From Acidobacteriota bacterium (GTDB lineage Bacteria > Acidobacteriota > UBA4820 > DSQY01): a stretch of DNA of 59,724 nucleotides. The stretch lies in the NCBI GenBank assembly GCA_021813555.1, contig JAKAKG010000054.1, positions 1 to 59,724 on the forward strand, given 5' to 3'. A program made the translations under genes and the position numbers. The notes below the pieces were generated by a model that was given only the letters and a program-made list of their open reading frames with translations, had not been told where the DNA came from and did no database searches. The first letter of the stretch is position 1, and each line of letters starts with the position of its first letter. Shown here piece by piece: positions 18,139-26,161 of this stretch.

Positions 18139-19368
18139 TCACTTACTGCCCCCTTGCGCCGCGGGCGGCTGGGTCCCGCCTTGGGACGCCTGAGGGGGCA
18201 CGATGGACACCTTGGCCCCGGGGAAGAGGCGAAGCTGGCCGTCGGTCACCACCTTTTCTCCGCCCTGGACCCCCTCCTCGATGACCGTCTCGCCGTTGCG
18301 GGACTGTCCCGTCTTCACGAGCCGCATGTCCACGGTCCCGTCGGGCTTGATGGTGTAGAGGTAGGCACCCTGCTGGCCCTGCTGGACGGCCTGCGTGGGC
18401 ACGAGCACGGCGCCCTTGATCATGGAGAGATCCAGGGTGACGTTGACGAATTGGCCCGGCCAGAGAGCCTTGTCCTCGTTGGGGAAGGTGGCTTTCAGGA
18501 GGATCGTGCCCGTGGCGCTGTCCACGGCGTTGTCGATGAAGCTCAGGCTGCCCGTGAAGGTCCCGCCGGAGGCGCCGGGGAAGGCGGCGGCCACGGCCAG
18601 CGGACCCTTTGCCTCCTCCCGCCGGATCTCGGCGAGCTGCTGCTCGGGCACGCTGAAGGCCACATAAACGGGCGTGATTTGGTTCAGGGTCACCAGGGGG
18701 ACGTCGTTGGCCTTCACGAGGTTGCCCTCCTGGACCAGCAGGTTGCCCAACCGGCCGTCCATGGAGGCCCGGATGGAGCAGTAGCCCAGGCTGATGGCCG
18801 CGTCCTGGACGTTCGCCTCGTCGGCCTTCACGGTCGCCTTGAGGGCCTCGGCGTTGGCGTTGGCATCGTCGAACTGCTGCTGGGTCACGTAGTCCTTCTT
18901 CACGAGGTCCGCGTAGCGGCTGGCCTGGGCGGCGGCGCTCACGAGCTGGGCCCTGTCCCTCGCGAGCTGGGCTTTGGCCTGGTCCAGGGCCGCCTGGTAG
19001 GGACGAGGATCAATGGTGAACAGGAGGTCGCCCTTGCGCACGTCCTGCCCTTCCTTGAAATGGACCTTCATGATCTGCCCGGCGACGAGTGCCTTCAGGG
19101 AGACCGTGTTGTAGGCCTCCACGGTACCGATGGCGGTCACCACCATGCGGACGTCCTTCTGGACGGCGTCCGCGGCCGTGACGGGGACGGCGGAGGGCGG
19201 CGGAGCCTTTTTGCCTCCGCAGGCCGTGGCGAGACCCAAAGCCCCGAGAGCCAGGAGGGCCAGCGCCGCGCGCCGCCCCCCGGAGGGCGGGCGCCGAGTG
19301 AAATCCACGGGCCGCGTCACGCGGAGGCGGCCACACCGCTGGGGTTCGAGAGGGTTCATGGGCGTCAT
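18139..19368 (-). CDS. RND efflux periplasmic adaptor (membrane fusion protein, MdtA/AcrA-like)
   Basis: The 409-residue adaptor links the RND pump to the TolC channel. A basic, Pro-rich cytoplasmic start is followed by a lipoprotein signal (ALALLALGALGLATACGG). The biotinyl-lipoyl half-motifs flank a coiled-coil hairpin (VSLKALVAGQIMKVHFKEGQDVRKGDLLFTIDPRPYQAAL ... ISLGYCSIRASMDGRLGNLLVQEGNLVKA). A beta-barrel domain follows (PVYVAFSVPEQQLAEIR). The C-terminus is Gln/Pro-rich. It overlaps the TolC gene by four bases and shares its operon. Confidence 0.95.
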   Translation of the reverse strand: MTPMNPLEPQRCGRLRVTRPVDFTRRPPSGGRRAALALLALGALGLATACGGKKAPPPSAVPVTAADAVQKDVRMVVTAIGTVEAYNTVSLKALVAGQIMKVHFKEGQDVRKGDLLFTIDPRPYQAALDQAKAQLARDRAQLVSAAAQASRYADLVKKDYVTQQQFDDANANAEALKATVKADEANVQDAAISLGYCSIRASMDGRLGNLLVQEGNLVKANDVPLVTLNQITPVYVAFSVPEQQLAEIRREEAKGPLAVAAAFPGASGGTFTGSLSFIDNAVDSATGTILLKATFPNEDKALWPGQFVNVTLDLSMIKGAVLVPTQAVQQGQQGAYLYTIKPDGTVDMRLVKTGQSRNGETVIEEGVQGGEKVVTDGQLRLFPGAKVSIVPPQASQGGTQPPAAQGGSK

Positions 19369-20906
19369 GGTTGGCCATCCTTTTTCGTTTCGGGAGCGGG
19401 AGCCATGGGAGAGGCCGCCGAGGGGGCGGCGCTCTGAGGCGCGATGTTGAGCTTGAGGGCCTGCACGTCCCGGGCGAGGGTCCCCGTGGAGTAGCTGAGC
19501 TGGGCCAGGGCCGTGAACCAGTTGGCCAGCGCCTGGATGCGCTGCCCGCGAGCATCTTCCAGGGCGGCCTGGGCGGTGAGAAGGTCCAGGATGGTCCCGA
19601 CGCCGGCCTTATAGCGGCCCAGGGCCACGTCGTGGGATTGGGTCGCGCTCTGGAGGAGATCCTCGCTGGTCTTGACCTGCTGCTCGGCGGTCTTGAGGCT
19701 GTAGTAGCTGGACCAGACCTGCAAGTCCACGGCCTGCTCCTGGCTCTTGAGCTGGGCCTCGGCGGTCTGAAGATCCGCCTTCGCCTGCACCACGTCGTAG
19801 CTGTGGGAGAAGCCCGTGAACAGGGGAAACTTGAGCTGGATCCCCATCTGATAGGTATTCCCGTACATCGTGGAGGCGTCGTAGTAGGTGCGGCCCAGAT
19901 TGGCCGTGGCGCTGAGCGAAGGATATCCCTCGGCTTTGATGGTCTTGACGTGCGCCCGGGCCTTCGCCACCTGGGCCCTGGCCGCGGCCAGGTCGGGCCG
20001 TTTGGCCTGGGCTTGCTCCAAGAAGCGGTCCACGGCCTCCGACGTCTCCTGGATGGGCAGGTCCGTGGGCGGCATGGCCACATCGTAGGGAACGGTGGGA
20101 GGGAGCCCCATGGCCGTGGCCAGGGCACCCCTCGTCGTCTGGATGGTACCCGTCAACCCGTCCGCCGCGAGCTTGGCCTGGGAGAGCTGAGTTTTGGCCT
20201 GAAGCACATCGGCGATGGTGGCGACCCCGGCGCGGTGGAGCTCTTGGGCCGAGGCGAGGTTGGTTTCCGCCTCCTTGACGGTGGCCTCCTGGGCCGAGAG
20301 CAGGGCCTTGGCGCTCACGTACTGGAAGAAGGCCTGCTGGACCTGGAGGATCACGGACTGGATGGAAGCGTTGTGGAGCCAGTCCGCCGACAGGAGAGCC
20401 TGACGTTTCTCCGCCAGCGCCGCCTCACGGCCGCCGAAGTCGTAGAGCAGCCAGCTCAGATCCGCCGTGGGGGCGTAGCTGCGCTGGTAGTAGGAGATCG
20501 CCCCGTTGGCCAGGGACCCCTCCGCCCGGGTCACGCCCGCCCCGATGTTGACCTGCGGGTAGTAGGTGCCCTTCTGGCTGCCGTAGGCCGCCGCGGCGGA
20601 ACGGGCCTCCGACCAGGCCATGGCGGTCTGGGGGCTGTTGCGGAGGGCCACGTCCACCACGTCGAGGAGGGTCAGAGAGGAGGCCCGGTCCAGCAGGTCC
20701 TGGGGGATCGCGGGCGCCTCGGACCGGGGCTGCACGGCCGCCACGGCTTTGGCCGGCGGCGTCCAGGGCACCTCGGGCGCCGGGGACGTAGAGGCCTCGC
20801 CGTAGAGTTTGGGGGGCGTGTGGATGCACCCGGCCATGGTCCCAAGCAAAACCGCCAGAGCCGCGGCGGAGGCGCCTCGCCGGGCGCCGGCCCTTCGCGC
20901 GCTCAT
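19365..20906 (-). CDS. TolC-family outer-membrane efflux lipoprotein
   Basis: The 513-residue outer-membrane channel has a lipoprotein signal (SAAALAVLLGTMAGC). It carries the two helical OEP repeats: TLLDVVDVALRNSPQTAMAWSEARSAAAAYGSQKGTYYPQVNIGAGV starts the first and FLEQAQAKRPDLAAARAQVAKARAHVKTIKAEGYPSLSATANLGRTYY the second. GYKAGVGTILDLLTAQAALEDAR-type text (RYKAGVGTILDLLTAQ) marks the alpha-barrel tip region. It would complete the tripartite pump with the two following genes. Four-base overlaps on both sides (TetR and adaptor) show tight translational coupling. Confidence 0.95.
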   Translation of the reverse strand: MSARRAGARRGASAAALAVLLGTMAGCIHTPPKLYGEASTSPAPEVPWTPPAKAVAAVQPRSEAPAIPQDLLDRASSLTLLDVVDVALRNSPQTAMAWSEARSAAAAYGSQKGTYYPQVNIGAGVTRAEGSLANGAISYYQRSYAPTADLSWLLYDFGGREAALAEKRQALLSADWLHNASIQSVILQVQQAFFQYVSAKALLSAQEATVKEAETNLASAQELHRAGVATIADVLQAKTQLSQAKLAADGLTGTIQTTRGALATAMGLPPTVPYDVAMPPTDLPIQETSEAVDRFLEQAQAKRPDLAAARAQVAKARAHVKTIKAEGYPSLSATANLGRTYYDASTMYGNTYQMGIQLKFPLFTGFSHSYDVVQAKADLQTAEAQLKSQEQAVDLQVWSSYYSLKTAEQQVKTSEDLLQSATQSHDVALGRYKAGVGTILDLLTAQAALEDARGQRIQALANWFTALAQLSYSTGTLARDVQALKLNIAPQSAAPSAASPMAPAPETKKDGQP

Positions 20907-21544
20907 GGCCGCGGCGGGCGGGCCGCCCGCTTCGGGGATGGTGAGGATATCCCGTTCATGAAAACGTCCGTGAGCATCCGCGCGTCCTCCTCGACGGAGC
21001 CCGGCGACTCCAGGAGGAGCCGCTGGGCAATCATAGCTATGTCCGCCTCGATGAGCATGGCGGCCACTTTAACCGGGTCCAGGGGCCTGATGGCCCGTGC
21101 CCGGACCCCCTCCCGCAGAACCCTCGCGATCTTATCCACATACGTCCGAAACGGGTCCGACTGCTGGCGCCGCAGGCGCGTCTCCGCCAGCTGGCGCTCC
21201 CACAGCAGAACCCGGAAGAACTCCCGGTGCTCGTCGAAGTAGCTGAGGTGGCGCTCCACGAATCGGCCGATCTTCTGCACCGGAGGAAGCTCGCCGTCCA
21301 GGATCCCGAAAAGCTCCTGGCGCATGGGAGCCATGCTCGCCTCCTTGACCGATTCCAGAAGCTCCTTCTTGTCCTTGTAGTAGACGTAGAGGGTGCCCTT
21401 GGCCACACCCGCCTCTGCGGCCACCCGTTCCATGGTGAGCCCCTCCGCTCCCTTCCGGGAGAGGATGCGCACCACCGCGTCCTGGATGCCCTTCTTGCAG
21501 AAGGATTCCCACTGGCTCTTTCTGTCCGACTTCGCCCGGGCCAT
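20903..21544 (-). CDS. TetR/AcrR family transcriptional repressor of the efflux operon
   Basis: The 213-residue regulator has the N-terminal TetR DNA-binding domain (QDAVVRILSRKGAEGLTMERVAAEAGVAKGTLYVYYKDKKELLESV, about 19-64) and a ligand-binding helical C-terminus. The C-terminal tail is Pro/Arg-rich (SPSPKRAARPPRP). It is the first gene of the efflux operon and overlaps tolC by four bases. A sigma-70 promoter and an inverted repeat lie directly upstream, so it most likely represses its own operon until a pump substrate binds. The inducer is unknown. Confidence 0.94.
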   Translation of the reverse strand: MARAKSDRKSQWESFCKKGIQDAVVRILSRKGAEGLTMERVAAEAGVAKGTLYVYYKDKKELLESVKEASMAPMRQELFGILDGELPPVQKIGRFVERHLSYFDEHREFFRVLLWERQLAETRLRRQQSDPFRTYVDKIARVLREGVRARAIRPLDPVKVAAMLIEADIAMIAQRLLLESPGSVEEDARMLTDVFMNGISSPSPKRAARPPRP

Positions 21545-21572
21545 GGCTCCACGCCCTCTCTGGTCACAAATT

Positions 21573-21606
21573 GAACCAGCCGGTCATTATATGGACGGAC
21601 CGGTTC
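21573..21606 (-). promoter_or_regulatory. Operator-like inverted repeat overlapping the TetR promoter
   Basis: On the minus strand GAACCGGTC...GACCGGCTGGTTC forms an imperfect inverted repeat with GAACC/GGTTC ends and CGGTC/GACCG inner halves. It covers the -10 box and most of the spacer, as many TetR operators do. Confidence 0.55.
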
Positions 21607-21615
21607 CCTCGTCAA
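21586..21615 (-). promoter_or_regulatory. Sigma-70 promoter of the TetR-TolC-MFP-RND operon
   Basis: TTGACG (21615-21610) and TATAAT (21591-21586) are separated by 18 bases on the minus strand. The start codon at 21544 lies about 35 bases beyond the expected transcription start. Confidence 0.75.
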
Positions 21616-21723
21616 GGGCGGGGACGCACCTCAACACCTGGGGCAACGGCGGATGGGCCGTGCGTATTCCGAGAAAAGCGGGGGATAGGGACACGGGCGG
21701 CAGGCCTGGTGAGGGTCGTTCCT

Positions 21724-21760
21724 CCGCTCCCCGCTCCCCGCTCCCCGCTCCCCGCTTCCG
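21724..21760. repeat. Heptameric array (GCTCCCC units)
   Basis: Four to five copies of GCTCCCC/GCTTCCG in the spacer between the divergent TetR operon promoter and the end of selD. It shares the unit with the arrays at 9316, 11235 and 18099. Confidence 0.8.
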
Positions 21761-21764
21761 GCTC

Positions 21765-22814
21765 TTAGGGCACCAGGCGGATGCGGGGCGGTCCCGCCGC
21801 GAAGGTTCCTACGTTCCAGGACCGCTGGCCCCGCCGCTCGAAGGCGCGCAGGAGGGCCGCTTCGATGCCGGGCGGCACGGCGAGGAGGAGGCCGCCCGAC
21901 GTCTGGGCATCGGCGGCCATGAGGAGGCGGTGCTCGGGGATCCCGGAGGTTCCGTCCAGATTTGCCAGGACCGAATCGCGATTCGCGAAGGTTCCCCCGG
22001 GGACGTTCTGGTCCATGGCCTGCGCCTCGGTTCCCGCGAAGAACGGCAGGGCATCAGGGCGCACCTCGGCGCCGAGCCCGCCCTCCACGCACATCTCCAG
22101 GAGGTGGCCGAGGAATCCGAAGCCCGTCACGTCCGTGGCGCCTTTTACGCCCGCCTCCACCGCCGACTCGGCAGCAGCCCGGTTGAGCAAGCTCATAGAC
22201 GCCACCGCCTCGGCGAAGGCCTGGTCACTCAGGTCGCCCCCCTTGTAGGCCGTGGACAGAATACCCGTGCCGAGCGGTTTGGTGAGGTAGATCCTGTCTC
22301 CAGGGAGGGCGCCGCCCTTGCGCATGAGCCGGTCCGGGCGGACCTCGCCCACCACGGCCAGGCCGTACTTGGGTTCGGCGTCATCCACCGTATGGCCCCC
22401 GACGATGAGGCACCCTGCTTCGACGGCCTTCGCCGCGCCGCCTTTGAGGATGAGGGTCATCTCGTCGAGGCGGTAGGTCCGGGTGGGATAGCACATGAGG
22501 TTCAGGGCCAGGACGGGCCTTCCGCCCATGGCGTACACGTCAGAAAACGCGTTGGCGGCGGCGATTTGGCCGAAGGTGAAAGGATCGTCCACGATGGGGG
22601 TGAAGTAGTCCGTGGTGAACAGCATCACCCTGTCCGCGTCCCAAAGGTACGCGGCGGCGTCCTCCACGTGACCGGAGTCCGTGAGGAGCCTCTCGTCCGC
22701 CATGGGTGGCAGCTGGCGGAGCACCTCCGCCAGGTCCAGGGGACTGATCTTGCAGGCTCAGCCGGCGCCGTGACTCAGGGCCGTCAGCCGTCCGATCTTT
22801 GGACGCTCGGGCAT
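21765..22814 (-). CDS. selD: Selenide, water dikinase (selenophosphate synthase) with in-frame UGA selenocysteine
   Basis: SelD makes selenophosphate, the selenium donor for selenocysteine and selenouridine. The ORF track starts this gene late (22724) because a TGA interrupts it. Reading from the ATG at 22814 gives MPERPKIGRLTALSHGAG-U-ACKISPLDLAEVLRQLPP. The TGA (22760-22758) sits exactly where SelD proteins have the catalytic Cys or Sec (E. coli SHGAGCGCK, Cys17), so residue 19 is selenocysteine. The rest is canonical: LFTTDYFTPIVDDPFTFGQIAAANAFSDVYAMGG, GGHTVDDAEPKYGL and GATDVTGFGFLGHL. Total length is about 349 residues. A SECIS-like hairpin follows the UGA. It lies 89 bases after the PEGA-protein gene on the same strand. 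Confidence 0.95.
22713..22733 (-). promoter_or_regulatory. Bacterial SECIS-like hairpin in selD mRNA
   Basis: Starting 25 bases after the UGA, CUGGCGGAG-GUG-CUCCGCCAG forms a perfect 9-bp stem with a GUG loop inside the coding sequence. Bacterial SECIS elements are short stem-loops with a G/U-containing apical loop a few tens of bases after the UGA that recruit SelB. The position, size and loop sequence fit. Confidence 0.7.
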
Positions 22815-22903
22815 AAGGTCTCTCCAAATGAAGCCGAACCGCCAAGACACCCAGAGACGAGGAAAATTTAGCCTTGGTTCCGAATCCCTTTCACTCTCGG
22901 TGC

Positions 22904-25078
22904 CTAATGCCCTGGTGCTGAGTTTCCTCCTGGCATCCCCGGCCCCGGAACGGGCGGTGGAGGCGGCGGAAGCTGTCTGAGCAGGTCGGACGCCAGAGGC
23001 GCCACCAGAAACGCGCCCAGGCCATCCAGGCTCGCGGATTCGTCCTGGGCCGCGGCCCTCAAATCGCTTCTCGCCTCCTCGGGCCGGCCAAGCTGCACAA
23101 GGGTCACGGCCCGCAGGTACCCCACGGAGTTCTTGTTCAAGGGCCCCGTGGCGGGCGGCTGAAGGGGTTCGAGGGCGGCGAGGGCATCCACGGGACGGCC
23201 CAGGTTCAGGTTGGCGCAGGCCAGACTGAGGCGGGCCACGAGCTGTTCGCGGGCCGTCTCCGATCCCAGCACGTCCTGCCGGGCCTTGAGCCATTGGCGC
23301 CTATAGCCGTAGCGCTCGCCCCCGTAGGGGACCAGCTCGGACGTACCGGCTCCTTTGAAATACCAGACCTTCTCTTCACCTCGATGGGAGAACTTGAGGG
23401 CCGGGGTGTCGCTTGCGGCAAAAGCGGCCCTGGCCGAAGCCACCGTGGTGACGGGAACTCCGCCCACGGCCAGGAGGATGTCGCCGGCCGAGGGGCCCGC
23501 CGGGTCTGACACGCCGCGCATGAGGACGGGGCCCTTCACGCCGGGGAAATCGGCGAGGGGCAGGACCCGCTCCAGGGTGTTGTCCGTCAGGGGCCGGTCC
23601 ACCAGATCGAGGACCTTCAACGCCTCAGCCGGATCGTTGATGGCCCCCTGAACCTCGTCGTAGCCCGGCAGCTCGGGTACGAAGAGGCGCAGCGCCAAGG
23701 TCATGGTCCCTGACTCGGCCGTGAGTTTGCCCGCCAGCAGCCCTTGGCAGCGGTACTTTTCGCACAGGGCGCGCACGGTGGCGGCCTGGTCTTGTGCGCC
23801 CACTCCGGGAGTAAAGAACGTGTCGGGGAGGCTGGGGTTTTTCTCATCGGCCACCGTACCGTTGAAGTGGTCCATGTCCGGCATGGCGGCCGCCATGGCG
23901 TCGTCCGCCTCCTGTTGCTGGTACGCCGTGATGTCCTGGTCCCGCGTGACCCCGGCCCAGAGCAGGGTGGGCCGAAGGGTGGCATCGACCTTGAAGAGAG
24001 GCACCTCGTTCACGTTGATGGATGCGCGGTAGAGGCCCACGTTGGCCTTCTGCACGAGGATCTGGTGCGGCCCGATGCAAAAGTCCGATAGACGAAGGGG
24101 GGTCGTCCCGGCCACCTGCCCGTCGATGGTGACCTCCGATCCCGAGGGGTGGGAGATCACTTCCAGGTTCACGGTGCGCCTGTCCAGCACGATGGGCTTC
24201 ACGAACCCGGCGCTGTTGTTGGCCTTGTCCAGCGACACCGTGAGGACGAACTCCCTCTGCCGGAAGCAGGGACACACGAGGGTGACCCGGTGGTCCCCGG
24301 GGGGCAGGTACAAAGCGGGGATCACGTAGACCTGGGCCGGAATGCTCCCGCTCTCTTGCACAAATTTGGCCCAGTCATCGCGGGAGGAGGCGGGCCGCTC
24401 CGCCCGCCCTAGCGGCTTGCCGTCCACCAGGAGCTGGGTTCCCTCGGGCTGGACGAAAAAATAGATGGTGCGCGCGTTGGGAATGAGGCTGACGTCCACC
24501 GCCACCAGGCTGCCCACGTCCACCGTCATCTCCCGCTCCTGGGTCGCGTAGCCGGGACGGGACACCTTCACCACGTGCATCCCCTTGAGGACCGGAATAG
24601 ACGCCACGGCCGTGCCCAAGGGACGGCCGTCCAAGTAAATTTGGCTGTCCGCGGGCTGGACGCTGAGGTTCAAGACGCCCGTGAGGGACGAGCGGATCTC
24701 CTCGAACTGGCGCACGATCTTGGGCGTCTTCGTCATGGAAAAGGGATAGTCAGGCCGGAGCTGGATGAGCCTGGTCCAATCCTGGCGGGCCAAGTCCGTC
24801 TTGCCCAAGTTGAAGGCGCAGATGCCCCTGAGCTCCAGGGCTCGTTCGAGGAGAGCCTCGTCGGAAGGCTGAAGGCGCCCCGCCTGCTCCCATCGGGTCA
24901 GCGTATCGATGAGGGAGTTCAAGCTCTCCACGGCCTTGGGAAACTGCACGGCCTGGTAAGCCTGCTGGGCGGCGTTGAAGGACTCCTGAAGGGCGCCGAT
25001 CTCCTCCATCACCACCTGGGCACGTGGGAGGGCGGCCAAACCGAGCAGGAACATGAGCGCCAGAACCGGGCGTCTCAT
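22904..25078 (-). CDS. Secreted TPR/PEGA/PDZ-like multidomain protein
   Basis: The 724-residue product starts at the ATG at 25078, giving a signal peptide MRRPVLALMFLLGLAALPRAQ; the ORF track's longer start runs through the upstream gene. An N-terminal helical TPR-like region (about 25-120) comes first. Three PEGA domains follow (LNLSVQPADSQIYLDGRPLG, IYFFVQPEGTQLLVDGKPLG, LEVISHPSGSEVTIDGQVAG; about 125-325). The middle is unassigned. A PDZ-like segment (RGVSDPAGPSAGDILLAVGGVPVTTVASARAAF) is followed by a second TPR-like region and a Pro-rich tail. It is predicted periplasmic, with a scaffold or sensor role by inference. It overlaps the NHL-like gene by four bases and ends the kinase operon before selD. 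Confidence 0.8.
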   Translation of the reverse strand: MRRPVLALMFLLGLAALPRAQVVMEEIGALQESFNAAQQAYQAVQFPKAVESLNSLIDTLTRWEQAGRLQPSDEALLERALELRGICAFNLGKTDLARQDWTRLIQLRPDYPFSMTKTPKIVRQFEEIRSSLTGVLNLSVQPADSQIYLDGRPLGTAVASIPVLKGMHVVKVSRPGYATQEREMTVDVGSLVAVDVSLIPNARTIYFFVQPEGTQLLVDGKPLGRAERPASSRDDWAKFVQESGSIPAQVYVIPALYLPPGDHRVTLVCPCFRQREFVLTVSLDKANNSAGFVKPIVLDRRTVNLEVISHPSGSEVTIDGQVAGTTPLRLSDFCIGPHQILVQKANVGLYRASINVNEVPLFKVDATLRPTLLWAGVTRDQDITAYQQQEADDAMAAAMPDMDHFNGTVADEKNPSLPDTFFTPGVGAQDQAATVRALCEKYRCQGLLAGKLTAESGTMTLALRLFVPELPGYDEVQGAINDPAEALKVLDLVDRPLTDNTLERVLPLADFPGVKGPVLMRGVSDPAGPSAGDILLAVGGVPVTTVASARAAFAASDTPALKFSHRGEEKVWYFKGAGTSELVPYGGERYGYRRQWLKARQDVLGSETAREQLVARLSLACANLNLGRPVDALAALEPLQPPATGPLNKNSVGYLRAVTLVQLGRPEEARSDLRAAAQDESASLDGLGAFLVAPLASDLLRQLPPPPPPVPGPGMPGGNSAPGH

Positions 25079-26151
25079 GACCCGTACCTCCACAGGGCTC
25101 CGGCCCGGTGATCCAGGAGAAGGAGGGTGTTCAATCCGTCCCACCCCGCCGCGTCCACGCGCACCCCCGCGCCGGTGGCCGCCAAAAACCGCCCCGAGGA
25201 GGAATAAAGAAGGGCCCGCCTCGTGGAGAGGTCCACCGCCAACAGGTTCCCGGCCATGTCCACCTGGAAGTCGGTGATCTTGCGCAGGGGTTTTCCTTCG
25301 AAGGAGAGGTGCAAGGTCTTGACGATGGCCATGTCGGCACCGTAGACGCGGATCTGCCCCCCGTCCCGGTCCGCCAGGTAGATCTGCCCCGCCCTGTCCA
25401 CGCGCACCCTCACCGGGTCGTTCAGCGCCACGGCCACGTTTCCCATGGGAGCGCCCTTGCCCGTCAGGCGGAAGAGCCGGGGCTCGGCCCGGTCCAGAAC
25501 GAAAAAGCTGCCATCGGGAGCGGGAGCCGCGGAGACAGGCTTGGCGATGTCCGCCGGCAGCTTGATGACGGAAGCGCCCCATATAACGGTGCCCTCGCCC
25601 AGAGCCAGAGGTTTGCCGGAGAAATCGAGGGTGAGGTCGCGCCCCCCCTGAAGGGCCCTGAACCCGGAAGCTTGCCCTTCGGAATCGAGGCGCTCCACGC
25701 CGTCCTCCGTCAGCACCTCCGCCCCGCCGTCGGCCCCGGGAGCCACGGCCACGAAGGGCTTGAGGGCTTTCTTGTCGAGGCCCCGCCATCGGCCCTGGTC
25801 CGTGAGGATGGGCCTGGACGGCCCCTCTCCTGTGCGGTCCAGAATAGCCTTGGCCGCCGCAAGCGCGGGGGGATTTCCCGGAGCCATATGGTAAAAGGCT
25901 TCCGCCACGCGGCCGGGCCGGTCCAGAGCGAGGAAAACCCGGGAGGCAAGGTCGAGCCACCGGTTTTCGCCGCCCAGGTCGGGCTGGGCCAGGAGGAGGA
26001 GCCTGTAGGCTTGATCCGGGCGCCCTGAATAGAGGGCCAGCCGCGACGCTTCCAAGCACTCCCGCGGGGGGAGGCGTCCATCGGGCGCGGGGGGGTACGT
26101 GCTGGCAGCTCTGGAACCGGGGCCCGCCAGCGCCGCGGCGAGTGTGAGCAC
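25075..26151 (-). CDS. NHL-repeat-like beta-propeller protein, exported
   Basis: The product has about 358 residues. The likely start is the GTG at 26151, 11 bases after the kinase stop, giving the hydrophobic leader VLTLAAALAGPGSRAA; no strong ribosome-binding site is visible and the start is uncertain. An N-terminal helical, TPR-like part (RECLEASRLALYSGRPDQAYRLLLLAQPDLGG) is followed by propeller blades. Several contain the NHL-type text DPVRVRVDRAGQIYLADRDGGQIRVYG and ITDFQVDMAGNLLAVDLSTRRALLYSSSGRFL. NHL propellers usually bind proteins or glycans. Its place between a PEGA-kinase and a PEGA/TPR scaffold, with a four-base overlap to the latter, suggests one signalling assembly. Confidence 0.7.
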   Translation of the reverse strand: MLTLAAALAGPGSRAASTYPPAPDGRLPPRECLEASRLALYSGRPDQAYRLLLLAQPDLGGENRWLDLASRVFLALDRPGRVAEAFYHMAPGNPPALAAAKAILDRTGEGPSRPILTDQGRWRGLDKKALKPFVAVAPGADGGAEVLTEDGVERLDSEGQASGFRALQGGRDLTLDFSGKPLALGEGTVIWGASVIKLPADIAKPVSAAPAPDGSFFVLDRAEPRLFRLTGKGAPMGNVAVALNDPVRVRVDRAGQIYLADRDGGQIRVYGADMAIVKTLHLSFEGKPLRKITDFQVDMAGNLLAVDLSTRRALLYSSSGRFLAATGAGVRVDAAGWDGLNTLLLLDHRAGALWRYGS

Positions 26152-26161
26152 CGCGGCGGCG

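Noticed and set aside
19371-21242. 623-residue plus-strand ORF
   Set aside because: Antisense to tolC and tetR; low-complexity Gly/Arg/His composition typical of a shadow frame.
22758-23294. 178-residue minus-strand ORF ending in ...LSHGAG
   Set aside because: Only its last 18 codons are real: they are the N-terminus of selD before the UGA. The rest is a shadow of the PEGA gene.
25079-26059. N-terminal extension of the PEGA-protein ORF in the track
   Set aside because: This part overlaps the NHL-like gene in another frame and has shadow composition; the signal peptide starts at 25078.
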